Shown: piece by piece, positions 8,593 through 19,200 of the stretch
How positions within the stretch are numbered: position 1 is the stretch's first letter
How the letters are laid out: the number at the start of each line of letters is the position of its first letter
Origin: Legionellaceae bacterium
Lineage (GTDB): Bacteria; Pseudomonadota; Gammaproteobacteria; Legionellales; Legionellaceae
Assembly (NCBI GenBank): GCA_018061965.1
Contig: JAGOTG010000013.1
Location: 1-64,000 of the forward strand
DNA: 64,000 bases
Direction of reading: 5' to 3'
Made by a program: the position numbers and the translations under genes
The notes under the pieces: generated by a model
Database searches by the model: none
What the model was told of the DNA's origin: nothing
Seen by the model: the letters and a program-made list of their open reading frames with translations, nothing else

Positions 8593-8689
8593 AAAATACA
8601 ATCGTAACCTCGTGTTCGCCATTTCTAGAGCTGCTAATCAGTCACGATAGTCTATACTTAATTTACATCCATCTTATATCACAATCCGC

Positions 8690-9460
8690 ATGATTGTTAA
8701 TTATTTCAAATTTATTGATGACCTAGATGTCACTCGTTATGCTTGTGTGGTCGATGGCCAACCATTTTATTGCTCTTCTGGGACCTCTTCTGGACTCAAT
8801 GGCGCGTGGTTACCATTTAAAAAATTTGATGCAGAAATACCTGGTGTTACGGGACGAATTCATAAACTAGATATTGCATATAGTTCGGAGAGAGCAAATA
8901 TTCGTGAGTATTTTCCTCCTGGTGTAGCGAATGCGTTAGAGCAATGGCGCGACCAAGATCCGAGAAACAATAATTGGGGACGCTTTGGAGATATGAAATG
9001 CCTTTTAATTTCTTGTATGTTATCCAATGAGGCTACTGTCCCAGATACTATTCGAAGAGCAGTTATCGATTATGTAGGTGAAAATAATTATAAAAACAGT
9101 TATTTATGGGCAAGACCTACGGTTTTTGATTGTGGTTATATGTTGAAAACTCGTAAAATGAATGATGAAACAATCGACGAATGTAATGCCAAACTCATCC
9201 AATTAGGTGCTGTTATTCCTGAAGATGTGCTGTTCGAGCAGGTCAATTTTGAGGAGTTGAACCAATCCCATATCAATGCGCCGTTATATCCTGAGGTTCA
9301 TGAGTCTGCAGGGTTTTTGCAGCAATTCATCGATAAAATTCCAGGGTTGATAACCAGGGCGATGAGATTTTGCAGACGCTGTATTTGGGGTGAACCGCCT
9401 GCACCACAAGCAGCTAATAACGTAGATAATCCGCATCAGCAAACGGGAGGACCGAAATGA
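8690..9460 (+). CDS. Unrecognised protein, 256 aa
   Basis: A soluble protein with mixed alpha/beta character and a proline/asparagine-rich tail (from about 235). No signal peptide; one weak hydrophobic patch near KCLLISCML. Cysteines are frequent (eight). No family was recognised. There is no strong Shine-Dalgarno before the ATG at 8690. It converges with the LRR gene, whose stop lies 5 bases beyond its own. The accessory location and eukaryote-like tail composition are compatible with an effector, but this is inference. Confidence 0.5.
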   Translation: MIVNYFKFIDDLDVTRYACVVDGQPFYCSSGTSSGLNGAWLPFKKFDAEIPGVTGRIHKLDIAYSSERANIREYFPPGVANALEQWRDQDPRNNNWGRFGDMKCLLISCMLSNEATVPDTIRRAVIDYVGENNYKNSYLWARPTVFDCGYMLKTRKMNDETIDECNAKLIQLGAVIPEDVLFEQVNFEELNQSHINAPLYPEVHESAGFLQQFIDKIPGLITRAMRFCRRCIWGEPPAPQAANNVDNPHQQTGGPK

Positions 9461-9465
9461 TCTCT

Positions 9466-10473
9466 TTAGCGAAGGGTATATCCTGAAGCTTGTGGCGCAG
9501 GAGAAGAAGGTGTTTCACGTAAAACGATTACAGGCGGAAATTCTTCATGGCATTGTTGGTATTGAGTGTCTGATAAAAAAACTTTGCTTTGTAAATCGCG
9601 ATCTTGAATGGCGCGATTGCCTGAAAGATCAAGAAAACGATAACCTGCCGCATGAAGTAATTGTGCTCCGGCAGAGGTGATTCTATTTACATTCAAGAGG
9701 GCTACTTTTAGTCCTGGATTTTTGGCTATGGCTGCGGCGCCAGCATCATTGATCTGGTTCGCATAGCCTTTAAAATAAAGAAGACTGGGGTGTTCTCCAA
9801 TACTTGTGGGGCATACAAGCAAATTGTTTCCCATATCTAAATAGGTCAGTTTTGTATTGTGACTTAAACAACGGTTTAATCCATCATCCGTTATTTTATT
9901 AATGCGCGCGACCAAATGAGTCAGTTTAGAATGAGTCGCGAATTCAGCGATACCATCGTCAGTAATATGATTATCACTGATATCTAAGATCAACAAGTTT
10001 GGGCACTGAGCCAAAGCCTTGACTCCTAGATCCTCAAGATTGTTTGAACCCAAATCCAATGCTTCATATTGTGTTTGTTGTGATAATAGGGCCGCGGCTT
10101 CGTGATCCAATTTATTTTGCCGCGCAGTCAGGCGCTGGATCCCGGTATTTTTACAAAGCGAGGAGATACCAGCTTTGCCAAAATTATTAGCGCTTATATT
10201 GAGATCCGTTAAATTTGGCCAATCCGCGAGCTCTTTTAAACCTTCGTCAGTGAGTAAATTGCAGCTTAGATCCAATGACACCAAAGTTTGATTATTACTA
10301 GAACGGATTGCCCGACGCAATTTTTTAAGATCTTGGTCGGTCATGCCTGTATTACGTAAATTCAAATGAGTTAATGTGTCATCACCGCTGACAATACGTG
10401 CAATGGCTTCGTCTAAGCCCGAGCGGGTGGGGCGCATCCAGTGTAATAGGATTTCGTGCAGGGTTTGAGCCAT
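9466..10473 (-). CDS. Leucine-rich-repeat protein (RI-like)
   Basis: A 335-residue protein. Residues about 35-290 consist of repeated LRR units of the LxxLxLxxNxLxDxG type (LTHLNLRNTGMTDQD, LVSLDLSCNLLTDEG, LTDLNISANNFGKAG, LLILDISDNHITDDG, LTYLDMGNNLL). The T/S-D-x-G ending marks ribonuclease-inhibitor-like repeats, a type common among Legionella and Coxiella effectors that bind host proteins. The C-terminus (after about 300) is proline/serine-rich. No signal peptide. ATG at 10473 (MAQTL) is preferred; a GTG five codons upstream is possible; no clear Shine-Dalgarno. Confidence 0.8.
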   Translation of the reverse strand: MAQTLHEILLHWMRPTRSGLDEAIARIVSGDDTLTHLNLRNTGMTDQDLKKLRRAIRSSNNQTLVSLDLSCNLLTDEGLKELADWPNLTDLNISANNFGKAGISSLCKNTGIQRLTARQNKLDHEAAALLSQQTQYEALDLGSNNLEDLGVKALAQCPNLLILDISDNHITDDGIAEFATHSKLTHLVARINKITDDGLNRCLSHNTKLTYLDMGNNLLVCPTSIGEHPSLLYFKGYANQINDAGAAAIAKNPGLKVALLNVNRITSAGAQLLHAAGYRFLDLSGNRAIQDRDLQSKVFLSDTQYQQCHEEFPPVIVLRETPSSPAPQASGYTLR

Positions 10474-10617
10474 AAGAATGCAAAACACTTATATAAAAGG
10501 GTATAATGATACATTGTAGCTAAAAAAAGAACAAAAATCCAGGGTTGTCATCGATACCCATCTTGATAATGGCCCAGAGTGAAGGCCTGTGTGCTGCAAA
10601 CCAGGCTTGTAGTTTCA

Positions 10618-13218
10618 TTATTTAATAAAAGATTTCAAGCTGACAGATGTCGTATCCAAGGTTTCTAATACTTGGGCATATAATTTTTCTAATAATACTG
10701 TGTGCCCAGCTTTGTAATAACGTTCTAGGTATTGGCAAGCGGTGGCGGCGCGTGTAAGACCAATACTTAGAAATCCCCCTTTTAATTTATGTGCAATGCG
10801 AGAAACCGTTTTCCAATTACCTGTGTCATGCGCTTGTTTCATCAGTAACAACTCTTCTGGAATGAGTGAAGTGATAGTGGTTTTAATCAGATCCATCAAC
10901 AAAGTATTATTGTTGCCTAAAATCTTTCGTGCTTTATCCACGTCAAATATGAGTAATGGTTCAAGCGAGAATAATTCAGTTTCTGTATCGGGCAAATCTT
11001 CGCCAAGACCGCCGGATTTTTGAGGTTTGGGTGTCGCAGCAAATTCAGGGGGGCGGCTTGTATCAACAGCAGGGAGTTTGGTTCCTTCTCCTAAGAAAAA
11101 TTTGGAGCAGAGTGTCTCTATTGTTTCTGCGTTCATCGGTTTGATGATGACTTCATTCATCCCCGAGTTGATGCAGTCGTTATGAGTGCTACCTCCTACA
11201 TGTGCTGTTAGGCCAATAAGAGGAACCGCCGGTTTGCCACATTTCTTTTCATCGTCTCGCAGTTGTCGTGCGACTTCTAAACCAGATATGCCAGGCAACC
11301 CTACGTCGGAAATGATGAGGTCGAATTGCCGATTTTTTGCCATTTCTAAGCCAGACTCCCCGTCAGAAGCAGTAGTTACACTGCATTTCGCATTGCGTAG
11401 CAAGGTTTCGGCAATGGTGCGTGCGACATGATTGTCTTCGATGACTAATATCTGCGGTGCGTTGTCAGGTAAAGGCTCATCCGAAGATTGTGTGGAATCA
11501 GCGCTAGTTGATGGAGGGGAAGACGGAGATGCTTTTGGATGTCGCTTCGAAGATTCTTGCGGCACATTTTGGGGTGCTGCATCTTTATCGGCTATTTTTA
11601 GGGCGAGTGAAAATGAAAATTTCGAACCTTCATCGAGTTTACTTGCTACAGAAATTTTACCACCGAGTAATTGAGTGTAGGATTGCGCGATATGGAGCCC
11701 GAGTCCATGACCTTTATCCAAACCTTTGTAAGAAGGAGACACGCGATAAAATGCATCAAATATCTTATCTAATGCTTCTGGAGGGATGCCCTTTCCAGTG
11801 TCAATAATCTGAAATTGTAACTGCACACTATTTTTTTGTTTTTCAAGCAGGATTATTTTGATTTCTACACAACCAGTGGTTGTGAACTTGATTGAATTGC
11901 CTACAAGGTTTAGCAATATATGATGAATTTTCTTTTGATCACCAATGAGAATGTTTGGAATTTTCTCATCTATATTCGCAAGGAGTTGAATCTTTTTAAG
12001 GATAGTCGAGGGTTCTTCGAGATCAACGATGCCCTGCACTAAGCGACGAAGATCAAAAATTTCTTCATGTATGTCATTAGTATTAATATTATCTGCTGAA
12101 ATAACATCGAGAATTTCATTCAGCATATTCAATAATTCGGTACCGCTCTGTGACAAGTCATGAGCGAGGCTCTTTTGGTTAGGATCTTGTAAGCGATCTT
12201 CAAGTATATTGGCTAACCCAACGACACCAGACAAAGGTGTTCTAATGTCATGACTCATATTGGCAATAAACTCAGTTTTTGCATGATCGGCTGATTCAGC
12301 AGCATTTTTCGCTATCTTTAGCTCTTCTTCCATTTGTTTTCGTTCGGTGATATCGACTGAAATACCAACCAAACCAATAACGTTATTATTTTTATCAAAC
12401 AAGGGCACTTTGTTTGATAATTGCACTATTTCATTTCCATCAGCGTCTTTGAACGGTAGCTCTTCATAGTTATATTTTGGAATGCCTAATTCCATTACAG
12501 CCATATCGAAACGTACAACACGCTCCACCATTTCTTTACTCCAATGAAATGCTTCTGCAAAATCATTATCCGTTTTTCCTACAATTTCTTTTCTTGATTT
12601 AAAACCAGCTATTTGAGCTAAATAATCGTTGCCTCCGCGATAGATGCCATCTCTATCTTTCCAATAAACACTTCCTGGCATACAACCAATGATATTTTCT
12701 AAATAATCAAGCAGATAAGTCGCATACTCTTGTACGGTGGTATTTTTTGCTAATTTATGTCCTGTTATTTTATGACTAAGTTCGGACAACATGTTGATTT
12801 GAGCATAATCAGAAGCCTGTATCGCAGCTAAATCATCCTTTGGTTGTTTATAAAAACCAAGATCTGTAAATACACCAAAAACACTACTAATTTCATCGTT
12901 TTCATCTGAAATAAAAGGCGCTTTACATGATAGGAAAGCACCCACTTTACCGTTAGGAAGAACAAGCTCTTCCTCAACGGTTATAGCCACGCCGCTCGCC
13001 ATCACCGTAAGATCTTTTTCGTGAAGTGATGATGCCTTATCTTTCCAGGACAGATCAAAATCCGTTTTTCCTAGCATATCTAAGGGACTTGAAAACCCAG
13101 CCAGCTGAGCCATCATGTCATTACATTTTATATAGACACCCTCTCTATTTTTCCAATAAATACAACAAGGCAACATTCCTATAAGATACTGAAGTTGCTT
13201 GTCTATTTTTAGGGGCAT
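10618..13218 (-). CDS. Hybrid sensor histidine kinase (PAS-PAS-HisKA-HATPase-REC-HPt)
   Basis: An 866-residue phosphorelay protein without membrane segments. Two PAS domains (about 8-125 and 170-295) share the same P-x-x-x-YWK-(N/D)-R-(E/D)-G start. The H-box FIANMSHDIRTPLSG has His323, the N-box LLNLVGNSIKF has Asn441, and the G-boxes are DTGKGIPPE and GHGLGLHIAQS. A receiver domain (588-705) has DLIISDVGLPG with Asp638. An HPt domain at the C-terminus has AHKLKGG with His810. This layout is that of ArcB/BarA-like cytoplasmic kinases that pass phosphate to a separate response regulator; none lies nearby. The signal is unknown. A serine/proline linker (550-585) separates kinase and receiver. 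Confidence 0.9.
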   Translation of the reverse strand: MPLKIDKQLQYLIGMLPCCIYWKNREGVYIKCNDMMAQLAGFSSPLDMLGKTDFDLSWKDKASSLHEKDLTVMASGVAITVEEELVLPNGKVGAFLSCKAPFISDENDEISSVFGVFTDLGFYKQPKDDLAAIQASDYAQINMLSELSHKITGHKLAKNTTVQEYATYLLDYLENIIGCMPGSVYWKDRDGIYRGGNDYLAQIAGFKSRKEIVGKTDNDFAEAFHWSKEMVERVVRFDMAVMELGIPKYNYEELPFKDADGNEIVQLSNKVPLFDKNNNVIGLVGISVDITERKQMEEELKIAKNAAESADHAKTEFIANMSHDIRTPLSGVVGLANILEDRLQDPNQKSLAHDLSQSGTELLNMLNEILDVISADNINTNDIHEEIFDLRRLVQGIVDLEEPSTILKKIQLLANIDEKIPNILIGDQKKIHHILLNLVGNSIKFTTTGCVEIKIILLEKQKNSVQLQFQIIDTGKGIPPEALDKIFDAFYRVSPSYKGLDKGHGLGLHIAQSYTQLLGGKISVASKLDEGSKFSFSLALKIADKDAAPQNVPQESSKRHPKASPSSPPSTSADSTQSSDEPLPDNAPQILVIEDNHVARTIAETLLRNAKCSVTTASDGESGLEMAKNRQFDLIISDVGLPGISGLEVARQLRDDEKKCGKPAVPLIGLTAHVGGSTHNDCINSGMNEVIIKPMNAETIETLCSKFFLGEGTKLPAVDTSRPPEFAATPKPQKSGGLGEDLPDTETELFSLEPLLIFDVDKARKILGNNNTLLMDLIKTTITSLIPEELLLMKQAHDTGNWKTVSRIAHKLKGGFLSIGLTRAATACQYLERYYKAGHTVLLEKLYAQVLETLDTTSVSLKSFIK

Positions 13219-13266
13219 TATTTTCCCTTAAACCAATATTTTTTGTCTACCAATCTCAACCTAATT

Positions 13267-16200
13267 TCATTCATCATCACTATGCTCCACGTTCTGAGAT
13301 ATTTTGTTGATATTATTAAGTTCATTCATAATTAGCTGCGATAGTGTAGTCGCATGAGGTTCTTGAAACATGGTTTCATGATCACCAGACACATGGTGAA
13401 GTTTAATAGGGTGGGTCGAATAATTTTCCCAGTGGTTTAGCGGAGACGATGCATAAGGTTGATACACAGACGTAATTTCATTTGCTTTAAACAAGGTCAA
13501 TTTCGCCTCAATAGAAGTGATTTTATAGTTATCTAATAGCTGCGCACGTTGCCACTGTAGTTTAAGTAATTTTTCTGCACTATCGATTCCGTCTGCTTTA
13601 AATTTTTCGCTCATTAAATTATATTGGCGTCTCATGGTAGCCTCAAAAATCTCCTCATGCCTTAATTGCTCAGGATGAGGCACCCAACCATCGAGTAACC
13701 CTACAAAATCAACCTGTTCTCCCTTCAGTAAAAGTTGACGCGTCATTTCAAAGCTAATGATTGAGCCACCTGATGCGCCTCCCAATAAATACGGACCCTG
13801 TGGTTGGATAGATTGAATCACTTTAATATAAAAGCTCGCCATTTGCTCCAATGTTTCAAATAATATCGCGTCGGAATCCTCAATGCCTGGATCCTGAATA
13901 CCATAAAGGGGTTGATTTTTACCAAAGTGCTTAACGAGAGGAAGATACCAAAAAATAGTTCCACCTATCGGATGAATTAAAAAAAGAGGGGGCCTATTGC
14001 CTTCTGGTTGCAACGGAATTAAACAGGGCATATTTGGCCTAGTCAGTTTATGAGAGGGTAATTCACTATTGTTTGCGACTAACGTAGCCAATTCTGCAAT
14101 AGTAGAAGCATCTAGAATCGCTCGCACAGGCAAATCTATAGAAAAGCGACGTTTAATTTGTAAAAGTAACTTCAAAGCTAACAAGGAATGTCCACCCAAG
14201 TCAAAGAAATTATCGTAAACACCTATGTTGTCTAGTTTTAAAACTTTTTTCCAAATATCAACCAGTATTTTTTCTTCTGGTGTGCGTGGGTGGACAACCT
14301 CATTGCTGTTAAAGGATTGTACATCTGGTAGAGGTAGAGCCTGCTTGTCAATTTTACCATTACTAGTTAAGGGCATGCTGTCTAGAAAAATAAATAAATC
14401 AGGTATCATGTAATTTGGCAAATATTGGTGTAAATATGTTTTAATATTCTTTGTTTCAATAGTATGCTGCTTGTTAGCCACAATATAAGCTATAAAATAA
14501 TTGTCGTTATGTTTACCCTTGTGTATCACCACAATTGCATTGGTAATACCCGGATATTTTTCTATCCAGGTAATTACTTCATCAAGCTCTATGCGATATC
14601 CTCGAAATTTAACCTGATTATCGATTCTTCCTAAGTAATCTAAATCACCATATTCTAATCGACGTGCCAAATCGCCAGTTTTATAAAACCGACTACCAAT
14701 TTTATGGTCAAAAGAAGTGTTAATAAAGCGTTTTTGGGTCAATTCTTTATCCACATACCCGCGCGCAAGAAAATTACCAGCAACATATAATTCGCCGGGC
14801 ACACCTATTGGGACGGGTTGTAAATATTCATCAAGCACATATAAGGCTACACCAGGTAGTCCTTTCCCTATAGGGTATCGAAGACCATCAATTAATTTCT
14901 CAGGGGTTATTTCACAATGAGTTAAATGCACGGTTGTCTCTGTAATGCCATACATATTAATTAATTTTGGTTGGTGATAGTTATGTGATGCAAACCATAA
15001 TTGCACAACTTTGGGAGATAATACCTCGCCATCAAAAATAATGAATCTTAAAAATAAATTTTGTTGCAGCGCATTATCGATGAGTGCAAGCTGATGAAAT
15101 GCAGAAGGCGTTTGACTAAGAATCGTGATTTTATTTTTTATTAATAACCGATAAAAATCATCTGCGGCATTGGCCGCTTTATGTGGAACTATAACTAATA
15201 GACCACCGTAAAGCAGTGCCCCCCAAATTTCCCAAACCGAGAAGTCAAATGCGATAGAGTGAAATAGAGTCCACCGGTCTTCTTTCGTGATATCAAGAAT
15301 CTGATTCGCTGCGTTGAAAAGATGCAAAACATTTCTTTGTTCAAGTAGTACTCCCTTAGGCTTCCCAGTTGAACCAGAGGTATAAATAACATACATTAAA
15401 CTCTCTAATGTAACTACATTACTGAGATTTTCCTTCGGGTTTAATTTTATCTTTTCATAGTCTGAATCAATTAATAGGGTGCTGATATCACTCGGAATAC
15501 TGTTTTTTAAACGGTCAAACAAATGCTGCTGCAACAAAAAATGCTGTGTCTTACTATGAGCTAAAATATATTCTATTCTCATATCAGGATAAATGGGATC
15601 GATAGGGAGATATGCGCCGCCCGCTTTTAAAATTCCTAATATGCCGACAATCATATCAATACTACGCTCAATACAGATTGCAACAATGCTCTCAGCCTTT
15701 ACGCCTAATTGCCGCAAATAATGCGCTAATTGGTTGGATTTTTCATTGAGTTGTCGATATGTTACCTGTTGCTCCTCAAAAATCAATGCCAATCTGTCTG
15801 GGGTTTCATTTACTCGCTGTTCGAATATCTGGTGAGGTGTATTCATCCCTAAATACAAATTTTCAATCGGTGTATAAGCGTTCTCTAAAAATTGTTTATA
15901 CTCAAAATCTGTTAGCAAAGCTAATTTAGCAATTACTTGTTTAGGGTGATTAACCATGTCATTCAGTAATGTTTGCAAATGACCTACTAATCGCTCTATG
16001 GATTTTTCTGAGATTAGAGCGCTGTCGTAATTGACCCTTAACGAGAACTGATTGCCAGGTGTTACGTAAAATACAATAGGATAATGGCTCGGATCGTGAA
16101 TTTGCACCTGACGCGAATCAAATAAATATTGAGCAGCGCTATCAACAGGGTAGTTTTCAAATACCATGACACTTTCAAAAAGATTCGAATCTGCAGAGAC

Positions 16201-19200
16201 GTCCGACCAATTTTCTATCTCTGTTAAAGGAGTATAGCGGCGTTCTTGTAACTCAGTAAAATTGATTTGAATTAGATTTAAATAAGTTAATACGTCGATA
16301 TTCTTACCCGTCTTTATCCGCATAGGTATTGTATTGATAAACAAACCCATCATATCCTCAGAATGAACGAGCTCTTGAGATCGGGTAGATAGTGTTATCC
16401 CAAATACAATATCATCTGCTTGACTATACCGGGCTATTAAAATACCCCATAAACCTTGAAAAATTGTGTTCAAGGTTACCCGATTTTTTTTCGCAAACTG
16501 GGTTATCTGTTTGGTTATCCTGGTTGATAATTCAATATGAGTAGTTTGATATTCAGCATCGGACATTTTTTTTGCAGAATAATTCTTTGCGATGACAAGG
16601 TCGGTCGGACTATGAAACCCAAGTAGATAATTTCGCCAAAAAATTTCGTCTTCTTTTATTTTTAAATCTTGCTTCTGCAACCATTGAATATAACAAGAGT
16701 AAGGTCGAGACAGAATCAAATCAGGGCGATCTCCGGTACATAGCGTTTGATAAATCGTACTTAATTCACGCAAAAGAATAGGAATGCACCATCCATCTAT
16801 AATTAGATGTGGCAAACTAATTAACATAAGGTATACATTTTCTGAAGCTGATATCAACGCCAGTCTTATCAAAGGAGGGCTGGTAAGATTAAATCCTACC
16901 TGCCTATCCGCTTTTAAAAAAGCCTCCCATCGTTGCTCAAAATCTTGTTTTGACAAGCCGGACCAATCATGATTCCGTAATAGGAGCGCCACATCATCAT
17001 GTACCATTTGAGCAGGTTCATCTGTCTTATCCCATAGAAAGCTAGTACGAAAAACATCATATTTATGCAGGATAATTTCCCATGCTTGTTGATATAACTG
17101 AACGTCTAGTTTCCCATTAAACTGCCAATATAGCTGTATACTATATGCCTCTGATTCAGGGTTGCGTAACATATGAAAAAGCATCCCTTTCTGAATCGGT
17201 GCTAAAGGGTAGATTTCCTTTATATTTTTATGTTTATTTAAACCGCTTTGACCCAGCTTCTCCAAAAAAACCGGCTCATCATTGCTCGTATCACGTCGTA
17301 ACAAAAAGTTTCTCATTAATTGTATATAGCTCTCCACCAGCGAACGTATCGTTTCGCTTTTGTAATGAGTTTTATTATAAGTAAACGAAATATGAAATTG
17401 TTTATTTACTATCCAACAATTAATATCAATAATGTAGGGACGTTTATTTTCTTTAGCACTAACGAGCTGCACTGCGTTTAATTGAAATGTATCGTTTTCC
17501 AATTGTGTTTGGAATTGACCCCAATAGTTAAAACTGATTTCAGCTCGTAGTTTTTTCAAAGTATGATTGGGTTCATTATTTAAATACCGCAGAACACCGT
17601 ACATAATGCCATTATTAGGAATAAGTCGTATTTGTTTTTTTATAGAGTCTAGAACTAGATCGATAGATGCCATTGCTGGCCAAACCAAATATAAAGGGTA
17701 AAGACTCGTAAACCAACCTACCGTATGAGACAAATCCAAATTGTTTTCTAGCTCTTCTCTCCCGTGACTCTCCATATCGATTAGAATACAATTACTCTTA
17801 GTCCATAGCTCAAAGGTTCTTGCTAGTATCGTTAATAAAAGATCATTAATACGAAGCGATGCATCGTGAATAGGTTGCTTCAAAAGAGTTTGAGTTTCAG
17901 AAAGACTAAGTTGCCTTGCGCAGCTTGCAACATCTTCCTCAATATTTAAGACGTTATCAAAATCCTTCGGAAGCGCCATTGCCGATTGTTGCTGTAGCCA
18001 AAATTTTTTTTCTTTATTAGGTAAACTAGAATCAGCATATTGGTGTAATTCTAATACCCAGCTTTTATAAGAAGCCGTTGTATGATTTAACCTTGAGAAC
18101 TGCCTATTTAAGTTTTTTCCATACATAATGTATAAGTCTTGAATTAAAATGCGCCACGATACGCCATCAACGACCAAGTGATGAACGACTAGCAGCAATT
18201 TCTGGGGTACTTGATGTATGGTGAAGAGCACCGCTCCAACTAAAGGGCCTTTTTCAAGATTAAATGTATTCTGAATATCTGACTGCCAGCTTGCGCTCAA
18301 CTGCTCCCAATCCTTTTGATTGGGAAGAGACTCAAGCTCAACTGTATGAAATAATATCGAAGCATCATCAGCATAATGTTGTTTCCAAACATTTCTTTCT
18401 TGATAAAATCGAATTCTTAAGGCATCGTGCTCAGAAACGAGTGTTTTGAGGCTTTGATATAAAATATTTGTATCAACAGATTTTACAATATCAACCAAAC
18501 AAACTTGGCTCCAATGCTCTTTCAGCACAAAATTTTGCTCAAAAAACCAAGACTGAATGGGTGCTAAAGGAAAGGCACCTTCTTTATGGGCCTCTAGATT
18601 TCTAGTCGGATTTATTTCTTTAATAACAACAGCCAACTCTCTAATGGTGGGATGAAGAAAAATTTGTTTTACAGTACAATAGATTCCAGACTGTCTAGCT
18701 TTTGATACAATTTGCATGGCAAGAATTGAGTCGCCACCTAAAGAGAAGAAATTATCTTTGACAAATAGAGGGTGTGCGTTGAGAACTTCCTGCCAAATAC
18801 CATATAACGCCGCTTCAATTTTTGTTTTAAAAACTACGGCCACACTTTCTTCTGTAGCGTTTTTATTGTGATAAATTTGCAATAATTTATTCCGATCTAC
18901 TTTACCATTGGTATTGAGTGGGACGCTATTCAATTCCATGTAACTACTTGGGATCATAAAGGCAGGCAATTTTTTTGCTAAATTGTTGCGTAGATTTTCT
19001 TGATTAAAAACTTCTAATCCACTGTTCCTCTGAACATATGCGATTAATTTTTTTTGACCATTGTTTTCAAATGGCAGAACAATGGCGTTAACAATCCCAG
19101 GATCCTCCAATAGTGCTTGCTCAATTTCTCCCAACTCTATCCTATAACCTCTTATTTTAACTTGGTTATCAATTCGGCCCATATAATCCAAACTACCGTC